NCBI RefSeq assembly: GCF_030144325.1
Contig: NZ_CP126307.1
Span: 3,579,001-3,643,000 of the forward strand
Direction: 5' to 3'
DNA: 64,000 nt
DNA from: Bosea vestrisii
GTDB taxonomy: Bacteria; Pseudomonadota; Alphaproteobacteria; Rhizobiales; Beijerinckiaceae
Shown here: positions 19,042-27,271 of the stretch, one piece after another
Layout: each line of letters opens with the position of its first letter
How positions within the stretch are numbered: position 1 is the first letter of the stretch
Position numbers and translations under genes: made by a program
Notes under the pieces: model-generated
What the model was told of the DNA's origin: nothing
What the model saw: the letters and a program-made list of their open reading frames with translations, nothing else
Database searches by the model: none

Positions 19042-20043
19042 ATGCGCGTCGCTGTGATCGGGGCCGGCGTCGCCGGCCTCGTGACGGCGCTCGAACTGGC
19101 CGAGCGGGGCGTCGCGGTTGAGCTGTTCGAACGCGCCGCCACGCTCGGCCAGCAGGCCTGCTCCTGGGCCGCCGGCGGTATGCTCGCGCCCTGGTGCGAG
19201 CGCGAGAGTGCAGAGGAGGCAGTCGTCACCCTCGGCCGGCAGGCGCTCGACTGGTGGCCGCGCCATTATCCCGGCACGCTCGCGCGTGGCACGCTGGTGC
19301 TCGCCCCGGCCCGCGACGCCGGCGAGCTGACGCGTTTCGCGGCGCGGACGAGCGGCTTCGAGCGGCTCGATGGCGATGGGGTTGCCGCGCTGGAGCTCGA
19401 TCTCGCCGGCCGTTTCCGCCAGGGCCTGTTCTTCGCGCAGGAGGCTCATCTCGACCCGCGCCTGGCCATGGCAGCGCTGGCGCAGGCGCTGCAGGCGGCC
19501 GGTGTACCGATCCACTATGGCGTCGAGGCTGACGAGACGGCGCTCGATGCCGATCGCATCGTCGATTGCCGCGGTCTTTCTGCCCGTGATCGCCTAAGCG
19601 CCTTGCGCGGGGTGCGTGGCGAGATGCTGGTGCTGCGCACGGACGAGATCAGCCTGAACCGTCCGGTGCGGCTTCTGCACCCGCGTATTCCGCTCTATGT
19701 CGTGCCGCGCTCCGACGGGCATTTCATGATCGGCGCGACGATGATCGAGAGCGATGATCGCAGCCGCGTCAGTGCCCGCTCGGCGATCGAGCTCTTGAGC
19801 GCCGCCTATGCGCTGCACCCGGCCTTCGGCGAGGCAGAGATCGTCGAGCTGCGCGCCGATGTCCGCCCGGCCTTTCCCGACAACCTGCCCCGCATCGTCG
19901 AGGACGGCGGGGTCCTGCGTTTCAACGGTCTTTTCCGCCACGGTTTCCTGCTCTCGCCGGCCCTGGCCCGGCAGGTGGCCGATCGTCTCCTCGCATCCAA
20001 GGAGCTGTCCGATGCAGATCATCGTCAACGGCGACACGCGTGA
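19042..20043 (+). CDS. thiO: Glycine oxidase ThiO
   Basis: FAD-dependent oxidase that makes dehydroglycine (iminoacetate) for thiazole assembly. 333 residues of the DAO fold: N-terminal VAVIGAGVAGLVTALELAERG dinucleotide site, SWAAGGMLAPWCE (typical of ThiO), VDCRGLSAR, and the C-terminal VRPAFPDNLPRI...NGLFRHGFLLSPALA that closes over the flavin. It starts six bases after thiC. Its 3' end overlaps thiS by 32 bases in another frame, so the last residues (SDADHRQRRHA) are dictated by the thiS start. Context between thiC and thiS/thiG supports ThiO over other amino-acid oxidases. Confidence 0.93.
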   Translation: MRVAVIGAGVAGLVTALELAERGVAVELFERAATLGQQACSWAAGGMLAPWCERESAEEAVVTLGRQALDWWPRHYPGTLARGTLVLAPARDAGELTRFAARTSGFERLDGDGVAALELDLAGRFRQGLFFAQEAHLDPRLAMAALAQALQAAGVPIHYGVEADETALDADRIVDCRGLSARDRLSALRGVRGEMLVLRTDEISLNRPVRLLHPRIPLYVVPRSDGHFMIGATMIESDDRSRVSARSAIELLSAAYALHPAFGEAEIVELRADVRPAFPDNLPRIVEDGGVLRFNGLFRHGFLLSPALARQVADRLLASKELSDADHRQRRHA

Positions 20044-20209
20044 GGTCGCCGCTCTCGTTCTGGCCGAGGCGCTGGCCGAATTGGGCTATGCCGGCGCGGT
20101 CGTCGCCACGGCCGTGAACGAGGCTTTCGTCTCCGCCGCGGCGCGGGCGCAGACGATCCTCGCCGAGGGCGATCGGCTCGAGATCCTCGCACCGATGCAG
20201 GGAGGCTGA
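20012..20209 (+). CDS. thiS: Sulfur carrier protein ThiS
   Basis: 65-residue ubiquitin-like carrier. It is adenylated at its C-terminus, receives sulfur as a thiocarboxylate and hands it to ThiG. Beta-grasp sequence MQIIVNGDTREV, VNEAFVS, GDRLEILAPMQGG, ending in the required Gly-Gly. ATG 20012 lies within the end of thiO (32-base overlap) and thiG follows three bases after the stop. Small but certain from context and the di-glycine end. Confidence 0.95.
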   Translation: MQIIVNGDTREVAALVLAEALAELGYAGAVVATAVNEAFVSAAARAQTILAEGDRLEILAPMQGG

Positions 20210-20212
20210 GCG

Positions 20213-20983
20213 ATGGATTTCTACGGCTTCATCCCACGCTCGCGCCTCTTTTTGGGCACGGCGCAATATCCCTCGCCGGCCGTGTTGCAGCGAGCGGTCG
20301 AAGCGGCCGGCGTCGACGTCGTCACGGTCTCGCTGCGCCGCGAGGCCGGCCGGCTCGGCGGCGGCCAGGATTTCTGGGCGCTGATCCGCGGCCTTGGGGT
20401 CAGGGTGCTGCCGAACACGGCCGGCTGCCATTCGGTCAAGGAAGCGGTGACGACGGCACAGATGGCGCGCGAGGTCTTCGGCACGCCCTGGATCAAGCTG
20501 GAGGTGATCGGCGAGGCCGACACGCTTCAGCCCGATCTGTTCGGCCTGGTCGAGGCGGCGCGCATCCTCTGCGCCGAGGGTTTTGAGGTTTTCCCCTATA
20601 TGACCGAGGACCTTGTCGTGGCCGAGCGGCTGGTCGAGGCCGGCTGCCGGGTGCTGATGCCCTGGGGCGCGCCGATCGGCACCGGCAAGGGCCTGAACAA
20701 CCCTTATGGCCTGCGGGCGCTGCGAGCGCATTTCCCCGATATCCCGCTCGTCGTCGATGCCGGCATCGGCCTGCCCTCGCATGCGGCCGCGGCGATGGAG
20801 CTCGGCTACGACGCCGTCCTGCTGAACACCGCCGTGGCGAAAGCCGGCGATCCGGCAGCGATGGCGGCCGCCTTCGCCCGCGCGGTCGAAGCCGGGCGCC
20901 TCGCCTTCCAGGCTGGGCCGATGGAGCCGCGCGACATGGCCGCGCCTTCAACCCCGGTGCTCGGCCGGGCCTTGCTAAGCTGA
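20213..20983 (+). CDS. thiG: Thiazole synthase ThiG
   Basis: Joins deoxyxylulose phosphate, dehydroglycine and ThiS thiocarboxylate into the thiazole phosphate. 256 residues of a TIM-barrel: SRLFLGTAQYPS, LPNTAGCHSVKEA, WIKLEVIGE with the Schiff-base Lys, GFEVFPYMTED, CRVLMPWGAPIGTGKGL, VVDAGIGLPSHAAAAMELGYDAVLLNTAV. Length and all blocks are normal. It follows thiS within the operon, which is the usual thiO-thiS-thiG order in Alphaproteobacteria. Confidence 0.97.
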   Translation: MDFYGFIPRSRLFLGTAQYPSPAVLQRAVEAAGVDVVTVSLRREAGRLGGGQDFWALIRGLGVRVLPNTAGCHSVKEAVTTAQMAREVFGTPWIKLEVIGEADTLQPDLFGLVEAARILCAEGFEVFPYMTEDLVVAERLVEAGCRVLMPWGAPIGTGKGLNNPYGLRALRAHFPDIPLVVDAGIGLPSHAAAAMELGYDAVLLNTAVAKAGDPAAMAAAFARAVEAGRLAFQAGPMEPRDMAAPSTPVLGRALLS

Positions 20984-20997
20984 CGGTGGAGGGAGCC

Positions 20998-21969
20998 ATG
21001 ACCGATCGCTATGCCCGCCAGATCGTGCTGCCGGAAATCGGCCCCGAGGGGCAGGCGCGACTGGCCCGTACGAACATCCTCGTCGTCGGCGCCGGCGGGC
21101 TCGGCTGTCCCGTATCGTCCTATCTCGTCGGCGCCGGCATCGGCCGCCTGCTGCTGGTCGATCCCGACTGGGTCGAGGAAAGCAATCTGCATCGTCAGCC
21201 ACTCTACCGGATGAGTGATGTCGGGCGATTGAAGGTCGACGCGGCGCGCGCGGCGCTCGCCGCCTATAACCCCGGCGTGGAGGTCGAGGCGTTGGCGCTC
21301 AGGCTCGCGCCCGACAATGTGGCGGAGCTGGTGGCGCGGGCCGATATCGTCGTCGACGCCGCCGACAGTTTCGCCGCGACCTATGTCCTGAGCGACGCCT
21401 GCCATGGCGTCGGCAAACCGCTGGTCAGCGCTTCGATCGTCGGCCTTGCCGGCTATGTCGGCGCCTTCTGTGGCGGCGGGCCGAGCTATCGCGCGGTCTT
21501 TCCCGAAATGCCGGCCCGCGCCGCCGACTGCGCCACGGCTGGCGTGCTCGGTCCGGCGGTCGCCACACTCGGCCTGCTGCAGGCGCAGATCGTACTGCTG
21601 CTTGCGCTGGGCCTGTCGCCGTCGCCGCTCGGCCGGGTGATCAGCTTCGACGCGCGCCGGCTCGGCTTCGGTGGTTTCTCCTTCGCCGGAGCTTCAGAAC
21701 CGCTCACCGGTTCTTTTCCCTTCATCGCGCCCTCGCAACTTGCCGCGAGCGATATCGTGGTCGAGCTGCGCGGGCTTGAGGAGGCGCCGGTCGCGGCCGC
21801 CCCGGACGCCATCAGGCTGACAGTCGACGAGATCGATCGGTTGTCGTTGGATGAAACCGACGGCCGGCGCGTGGTGCTCTGCTGCCGCAGTGGTATCAGG
21901 GCGGCGCGCGCCGCTGGCCGGCTCAGCGCACGCGGGGCAACCGACCTTGCGCTGATGGCGCTGGGCTAG
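20998..21969 (+). CDS. ThiF/MoeB-type adenylyltransferase fused to a short rhodanese-like domain
   Basis: 323-residue E1-like enzyme that should adenylate the ThiS C-terminus. The N-terminal domain has RYARQIVLPEIG, the nucleotide motif VVGAGGLGCPVSSYLVGAGIG, DWVEESNLHRQ and DAADSFAATYVLSDACH. The Zn-binding Cys pairs usual in ThiF/MoeB are not complete: only DCATAGVLG remains. The last 60 residues form a rhodanese-like end with the catalytic-loop motif CCRSGIRAA, a possible sulfur donor site. ATG 20998 has GGAGGG just upstream; the GTG at 20986 is a less likely start. Position between thiG and thiM supports a thiamin role, though molybdopterin MoeB relatives look similar. Confidence 0.85.
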   Translation: MTDRYARQIVLPEIGPEGQARLARTNILVVGAGGLGCPVSSYLVGAGIGRLLLVDPDWVEESNLHRQPLYRMSDVGRLKVDAARAALAAYNPGVEVEALALRLAPDNVAELVARADIVVDAADSFAATYVLSDACHGVGKPLVSASIVGLAGYVGAFCGGGPSYRAVFPEMPARAADCATAGVLGPAVATLGLLQAQIVLLLALGLSPSPLGRVISFDARRLGFGGFSFAGASEPLTGSFPFIAPSQLAASDIVVELRGLEEAPVAAAPDAIRLTVDEIDRLSLDETDGRRVVLCCRSGIRAARAAGRLSARGATDLALMALG

Positions 21970-22009
21970 ACCCGTTCCCATATCCCTTGGCGAAACCGAC
22001 GGAAACAAG

Positions 22010-22774
22010 ATGACGAGCACCACCTTGAAGGCGTCGACGCAGGCCCTGGGACCTGAGGAGGTCGCCTCCGTCCTCGCCCGCGTGGCGCAGAGCCGCCCGC
22101 GCGTGCAATGCTTGACCAACACGGTGGCGCAGAACATCACCGCCAACATGCTGCTCGCCTTCGGCGCGATCCCGTCCATGGCGATCCATGTCGACGAGGT
22201 CGCGGCGATGGCGGAGGGCGCCGGCGCGATCCTGATCAATATCGGCACGATCAACGCCGAGAGCGAGCTCGCCATCCCCAAGCTGCTCGAAGTGGCGCGC
22301 GATCGGGCCAAGCCTGTTGTCTTCGACCCGGTCTTCGTCGAGCTCTCGCCATTGCGCCGACATATCGCCGGGCAGGTGCTGCGCCTGCCAGATATCCTGG
22401 TGCGCGGCAACGCCACCGAGATGGCGGCGCTCGCCTTTGATCTCGCTGCTGCGCAGGGCGTGACCCGCGTCACCACCGGCAAGGTCGACCGGATCGAGAG
22501 CGGCACGGCGAGCTTCTCCGTCGCGCACGGTCATCCGCTGATGACCAGGGTCACCGGCATCGGCTGCGCCGCCGGCGCGCTGATCGCGGCTTGCTGCGCC
22601 GTCGAGGCTGACAAGGCGGTCGCCGCGGCCGCGGCCTTGACCGCCTATGGCATTGCCGGCGAAATCGCGGCCGAGCGATGCCGCGGCCCCGGCAGCTTCG
22701 AGGTCGAGCTGATCGATGCGGTCGCGGCGATGGATGCGGCGACGCTGGTCGCACGGATGGGAACCGGACGATGA
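22010..22774 (+). CDS. thiM: Hydroxyethylthiazole kinase ThiM
   Basis: Salvage enzyme phosphorylating 4-methyl-5-hydroxyethylthiazole. 254 residues with family blocks VQCLTNTVAQNITANMLLAFGAIPSM, LINIGTI, KPVVFDPVFV, RGNATEMAAL and the catalytic-site VTGIGCAAGAL (family G-C-x-L/S-x-A near the active Cys). It starts 40 bases after the ThiF-like gene, the only sizeable gap in the operon, and its stop overlaps the thiE start (ATGA). It adds thiazole recycling to a de novo operon. Confidence 0.95.
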   Translation: MTSTTLKASTQALGPEEVASVLARVAQSRPRVQCLTNTVAQNITANMLLAFGAIPSMAIHVDEVAAMAEGAGAILINIGTINAESELAIPKLLEVARDRAKPVVFDPVFVELSPLRRHIAGQVLRLPDILVRGNATEMAALAFDLAAAQGVTRVTTGKVDRIESGTASFSVAHGHPLMTRVTGIGCAAGALIAACCAVEADKAVAAAAALTAYGIAGEIAAERCRGPGSFEVELIDAVAAMDAATLVARMGTGR

Positions 22775-23439
22775 GCGTCGACATCACCCTTTACGGCATC
22801 GTCGATCCGCAGATCGCCAATGGCCGCTCCATGGCCGACATGGCACGCGCGGCAGTCGAGGGCGGCGCGACGCTGATCCAGCTCCGCGCCAAGACCGAGA
22901 CGACGCGCGAGATGGTGCGCGAGGCCCGCGCCATCCGCTCGGCCCTGCACGGCACCAATGTGCCGCTCTTGATCAACGACCGCGTCGACGTCGCGCTGGC
23001 CTCCGGCGCTGACGGCGTCCATCTTGGCGCCGACGACATGAAGCTCGCCGATGCCCGCCGCCTGCTTGGGCCGCGCGCCATCATCGGCGTGACGCTGAAG
23101 CACGAGAGTGAGTTACCGGAGCTGGCTTCGGCGAAGATCGATTATGCCTGCATCGGCGGCGTCTTCCCGACGACCCACAAGGACAATGCCGGCACCTCGC
23201 TCGGCCTGGACGGGCTCTCAAGCTTGCGCCAGGCGGCGGCGCGTGTGCTCGGTGCCCTGCCGGTCGGCGCCATTGCCGGCATCACGGCCGCCAATGCCGG
23301 CACCGTCATTGCGGCAGGCGCCGATGGCGTCGCCGTGATCGGCGCGCTCTTCGGCGGTGACGACATCGCGGCTGCGGCGCGCGATCTCAGGCTCGCGGTC
23401 GAGACCGCTCTGTCGGAGCGGGTTGCGCCGAGCGCCTGA
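22771..23439 (+). CDS. thiE: Thiamin phosphate synthase ThiE
   Basis: Couples HMP pyrophosphate with thiazole phosphate to thiamin phosphate. 222-residue TIM-barrel: TLYGIVDP, EGGATLIQLRAKTET, VPLLINDRVDVALASGADGVHLG, IIGVTLKHESEL, YACIGGVFPTTHKDNAG, GIAGITAANAGTVIAAGADGVAVIGAL. ATG 22771 overlaps the thiM stop by four bases. Its TGA (23437-23439) directly touches the stop of the opposite-strand gene at 23440. No thiD is seen in this operon, so HMP-phosphate kinase must be encoded elsewhere. Confidence 0.95.
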   Translation: MSVDITLYGIVDPQIANGRSMADMARAAVEGGATLIQLRAKTETTREMVREARAIRSALHGTNVPLLINDRVDVALASGADGVHLGADDMKLADARRLLGPRAIIGVTLKHESELPELASAKIDYACIGGVFPTTHKDNAGTSLGLDGLSSLRQAAARVLGALPVGAIAGITAANAGTVIAAGADGVAVIGALFGGDDIAAAARDLRLAVETALSERVAPSA

Positions 23440-25146
23440 TCAGGGCTTCAGGTACAGGTCCCAGCAGGGCGCCAACGCGACCTTGCTGCGGCCTTCGAGC
23501 GCCCCGGCGAAGTGTTTGAAGATCGCTGCGCGGATCGAGGTCAGCGGGCATTTCGGCGCCAGGATCGCGTCGGTCTGGCGCAGGCTCTCGATCATCTGCG
23601 CCTCGAGCTTCGGATTGCTTCGCGTCGGGTCGATGCCGATCGGAACATGACGCGGCGGGCGACGATCGAGCAGGTAATTGAGCACATCGACGAAATCGAG
23701 CGTGAAGACGCCGTTGAGCTCGCGCTTGCCGGCCTGTTCCCAGGCCTTGATCGCCAGGATGCCTTGCTCGATCTCGAGCAGCCAGATCGCGTGGTGGTCG
23801 ATCTCCGAATACAGGGTCAGCGACGGCTGCTGTCCTGTCGCGGCGAGGTCGGCATAGGCCGATTGATGGTTGGCGTAATGCTGCAGCATGACCGGAGCAC
23901 GCTCGGCGATCTCCTGCTTGACGCTGACCCGTCCGAGCTTGCCGACATCGTCGACTGCGAGCGGCAGATAGGTCGGTGCCCCCAGCGTGGCGCGGGCGGC
24001 GCGTTCGATGAAGACCAGGGCCGAGGGAGCGGCGATGACGCAGAGCAGAAGCAGCACAAATGTGCGCAGGTTATCGTCGCGCCGACGCCAGTCGAGCAGG
24101 AGCACGAGCAGGATCGGCCAGAGCCCGATGAATTCGAGGCTGCCCGTGTTCTGCGTCTCGAAGAATGTGAGCGCCAGCAAGGCGATGGCGAGCCAGCCCA
24201 CAGGAGAGACCGCGAGCGCCCGCAGCCGGGCCGCCATGCCCGTGGGCCGCGTCCGCCAGGCGCCATAGGCAAGCAGGCCGATGAGGACCAGCGTCGGCCC
24301 GATCACCTCGAACTTGAACGAGGCGACGGTGAGGAAGCGCGGCAGCAGCGCGTCCGTGTTGAGCTTCAACAGGGTCAGAATGTCGTCGACATAAGCCCGG
24401 GTCAGTCCACCGCTCGCAACATCGATGACGGCGAGAGCGCCGATCACCGCGGCGGCGGCAAGGCAGGCGTCGCGCAGGCGCATCCGCCCGGTCAGGGCGG
24501 CATAGCCGACCAGCATCGCCCCGGCGACGGCGCCGGTGATCTTGACCAGGAACAGCGTCAGCATCAGCGCCGCGACCAGCCAGGTCGTCAGTCGCCGATC
24601 GCGCGCGAACGTCAGCACGGCGACGAGGATGTAGAGCAGCAATGCGACATGCCGGTTGTAGTGGCCGTAGCCGTCGAATCCCGGCAGCGGATAGACCTCG
24701 TGCAGGTTGATCGGCAGCGAGGCGAAAAGCAGGAAGGGCAGCAGCAGCGCCAGGGCCAGCCTGCGAGAAGATCGCGCGACATGGAAGACGATGATCGCGA
24801 GCAGCGGCAGCGCGATCGGCAGCAGGCCCCAGTTCGCAGTCAGCAGCGGATGGGCGTTCGGGAATAGCCGGTCGAGACCCGCGACGAGATAATAGCCGAG
24901 CGGCCCGACCGGGGCGAAGAAGTCGATGTTCGGGACCTGGCCCTCGCGAATGCGTTGGGCGGCGTCGAAATAGACCGCCGTGTCCCAGTAATACGACCCG
25001 AGCGGCAGGCGCAGCGGCAGGAGCAGGCCGGCGAGGACGAAGGCGAGGAAGGCCGCGAGCCAGATCACGGGACTGGCCCAAGGGCGCGCGGCGACGAGCG
25101 CCTTCGCGGCTCTCGCGGCAACTGGCCGGTCCGTGCTCGCGCTCAT
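23440..25146 (-). CDS. Multi-spanning membrane protein, glycosyltransferase family 39/87-like
   Basis: 568-residue protein with about a dozen hydrophobic segments (for example WLAAFLAFVLAGLLLPL, LLPIALPLLAIIVFHVA, LVAALMLTLFLVKITGAVAGAMLVGYAAL). An early luminal loop, YYWDTAVYFDAAQRIREGQVPNIDFFAPVGP, has the acidic residues that place it near polyprenol-sugar-dependent (GT-C) glycosyltransferases. A C-terminal soluble part of about 170 residues follows. The usual start is ATG 25146; upstream codons in frame look non-coding. It is convergent with thiE with no gap at all. A role in decorating lipids, glycans or proteins is an inference from fold type; no close family name can be given. Confidence 0.6.
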   Translation of the reverse strand: MSASTDRPVAARAAKALVAARPWASPVIWLAAFLAFVLAGLLLPLRLPLGSYYWDTAVYFDAAQRIREGQVPNIDFFAPVGPLGYYLVAGLDRLFPNAHPLLTANWGLLPIALPLLAIIVFHVARSSRRLALALLLPFLLFASLPINLHEVYPLPGFDGYGHYNRHVALLLYILVAVLTFARDRRLTTWLVAALMLTLFLVKITGAVAGAMLVGYAALTGRMRLRDACLAAAAVIGALAVIDVASGGLTRAYVDDILTLLKLNTDALLPRFLTVASFKFEVIGPTLVLIGLLAYGAWRTRPTGMAARLRALAVSPVGWLAIALLALTFFETQNTGSLEFIGLWPILLVLLLDWRRRDDNLRTFVLLLLCVIAAPSALVFIERAARATLGAPTYLPLAVDDVGKLGRVSVKQEIAERAPVMLQHYANHQSAYADLAATGQQPSLTLYSEIDHHAIWLLEIEQGILAIKAWEQAGKRELNGVFTLDFVDVLNYLLDRRPPRHVPIGIDPTRSNPKLEAQMIESLRQTDAILAPKCPLTSIRAAIFKHFAGALEGRSKVALAPCWDLYLKP

Positions 25147-25303
25147 GTTTGTCCCACCGCCCCGCACGGCAAGGTAGCGGCAGAATCTTACCGCGTCCCT
25201 TCTCGACAAGATGAAAAGCGGGTTTACCTCGACAGAGCAGACCATACGGTGCGCTCGTTCCCCGCTGGCATGGGGCCTTCGGTTGTCGGCCGATTGAGCC
25301 GGC

Positions 25304-26322
25304 TCAGGAATTCACGATTTCCGCGAAGCGCTTGGGCAGGGCAAAGCCGTGGCCGAGCGGATCGTCGGCCTCGATGACGAAGCTCCCCTCGCCGGCGAGG
25401 TGGCTGCGCCCCCGACTTCGACCGTGACGGCGCCGGCGGCTGGGAAATCGACCGGGCCGATAACCCTTCCAGCGAAGCCGCCGCCGGTGATGCTGCGGAT
25501 CCGGCGGCTCTGGCCGGTGGGGATCAGCCCCTTGGCATGATCGAGTGCCATCCGGGCGGTGACGCCCGAGCCGGTCGGCGAGCGGTCGATCTGGCGCTCG
25601 GCGAAAACGCAGAGATTGAAGCTGTCTTGATCCGGCCCGGCCTCGTCGGTGACGATCGTGCCATAGAGGAAGCCGAGATCGGGCTCGGTCGGGTGCGTGA
25701 TCGCGATGGTCTGCCGGACATGGTCGGTCAGCGCGCCGGCCGCTGCGACGATCTCCTCGACCGGCGTCTGCATCAGGTCGAGCCCGAAGCGCGAGGCCGG
25801 CAGGATGCAGTAATAGGCGCCGCCATAGGCGATGTCGGTGGTGACGTCGCCATAGCCGGGCACAGCGACCACAAGATCGTGCCTCTCGACGAAGGCCGGC
25901 ACGCTCTCGAAGCTTACCGCGCCGACCTTGCCGTCCGCGACCTCGCAGGAGAGGCGCAGCAGCCCGCAGGGCGCCTCGATGGCAAAGCGTGTCACTGGTT
26001 CGGCGGCCTTCACCAGCCCCTGCTCGATCGCATAGCGGCCGAGCGCGATGGTCGCGTGGCCGCACATGGTCGAATAGCCCTCATTATGCGTGAACAGCAC
26101 GCCGAAGGCTGCTTCCGGACGGCTCGCTGCGACCGGGATGACGCCGTACATGCCGTCATGGCCGCGCGGCTCGAGCATCATCGCGCGGCGCAACTGATCA
26201 TGCTGCTCGCGAGCCTGCCGGCGCTTGCCGAGGATGCCAGCGCCGGTGAGCTGCGGGTAGCCTGAGGTGACGATGCGCACAGGCTCGCCGCAGGTGTGGT
26301 AGTCGATGTAAGCGAGGCGCAT
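25304..26322 (-). pseudogene. trans-3-hydroxy-L-proline dehydratase-like (proline racemase family), -1 frameshift near 3' end
   Basis: Proline racemase-fold enzyme, about 339 residues when corrected. Start ATG 26322 (MRLAYIDYHTCGEPVRIV), then EPRGHDGMYG and HNEGYSTMCGHATIALGR with the first catalytic Cys, Cys87. At the second site the sequence is DRSPTGSGVTAR: Thr250 replaces the Cys of racemases and epimerases. Cys/Thr is the known signature of trans-3-hydroxy-L-proline dehydratase, which yields pyrroline-2-carboxylate. The frame is lost at a C5 run (25409-25413, plus strand) and the next frame supplies the family's end (GSFVIEADDPLGHGFALP). The span is 3n+2, so one missing base explains it. 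Last gene after an FAH enzyme and a PfkB kinase. Probably functional if the indel is an error. Confidence 0.8.
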
Positions 26323-26335
26323 GGATCCTGGTCCG

Positions 26336-27271
26336 TCAGTCGTGCGCCGAAGGCGGGGCGAGCCGCGGCGGGTTGCAACCCTGCTTGGCGCAGGTTTCTG
26401 CCGCCACCACGGCCGCAAAGCCAAGAGCGGCAGCGCGGAGTTCGTCCGGCAGGTCGCGCAGCACCGGACCGAGACCGCCATTCCGCCAGAGCGAAGCGAG
26501 AAAGGCGCCCATGAAACTGTCGCCGGCGCCGATCGTATCGACGACCTCCTGTGCGAGGGCCGGGAACGGCATCGGCTCACGGCGAAAGGGCAGGAGGTAG
26601 CCGCCTTTCTCGCCATCGGTGACCAGCAGCAGTCGGCCTCCTTGGGCAAACCAGCGCGCAAAGGCGTAGCCGAACTCGGTACCGTGAACCGCTCGCGCAT
26701 CATCCGTGCTGCATTTCAGGAGATCGCACAGGACGGCCCGCTCCTCGATGGCGCGGCGCGCCTCCGGAAGTGCGGGCAACACGGCCGGCCTGATGTTGAG
26801 ATCATAGCTTACGCTGAGCCCAGCCTCTCGCGCTCGGCGCATCAGCGCCAGTGCCGCCTTGCCGGATGCGCCAACCGTTGTGCCGAACGAGGTGACGTGC
26901 AGATGCGCGAAATCGCCGAGATCCGCCGGTGCGGGCGGCGCGACATCGAAGGCCGTGCCGTCCAGAGAGAAGCGATAGGTCGCGGCACCGTCGGCGTCGA
27001 TCGCGGTGACAGTGGCGGAAGGCGTCGGCGCGTCGCAGACTCCGACGAACCGCCGGTCGATGCCCTCTTCCGTCAGGCGCCGGAGGAGGAGCTGGCCTAA
27101 CGTATCTGGCGAGAGGCTGACATTATAGGCCACCGGCGCGCAGCAGCGAGCCAGCGCCAACGCCGTGTTGAAGCCCGAGCCGCCGAGCACAGCCTCGCGC
27201 TTGCGCCCGGCGGTGCCGGGCACGATGTCGACGAGCGCCTCGCCATAGACGAGAACGCCCTTGCCCGTCAC
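26336..27271 (-). CDS. PfkB-family carbohydrate kinase
   Basis: 311-residue ribokinase-type sugar kinase. N-terminal VLVYGEALVDIVPG, substrate-side GGSGFNTALALARCCAP, and C-terminal DTIGAGDSFMGAFLA, where the Asp of GAGDS is the catalytic base. GTG 27271 is preferred: it overlaps the stop of the FAH gene (GTGA) and starts exactly at the domain, while an ATG at 27334 lies inside that gene. The closest general types are fructokinase and 2-keto-3-deoxy-sugar-acid kinase; sequence alone does not decide. It sits between an FAH-type hydrolase/dehydratase and the hydroxyproline-dehydratase-like gene. Confidence 0.85.
   Translation of the reverse strand: MTGKGVLVYGEALVDIVPGTAGRKREAVLGGSGFNTALALARCCAPVAYNVSLSPDTLGQLLLRRLTEEGIDRRFVGVCDAPTPSATVTAIDADGAATYRFSLDGTAFDVAPPAPADLGDFAHLHVTSFGTTVGASGKAALALMRRAREAGLSVSYDLNIRPAVLPALPEARRAIEERAVLCDLLKCSTDDARAVHGTEFGYAFARWFAQGGRLLLVTDGEKGGYLLPFRREPMPFPALAQEVVDTIGAGDSFMGAFLASLWRNGGLGPVLRDLPDELRAAALGFAAVVAAETCAKQGCNPPRLAPPSAHD

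Noticed and set aside
25304..26322. Assignment as proline racemase or 4-hydroxyproline epimerase
   Set aside because: The second catalytic Cys is Thr (SPTGSGVTAR), which removes the two-base mechanism and fits the dehydratase subgroup.
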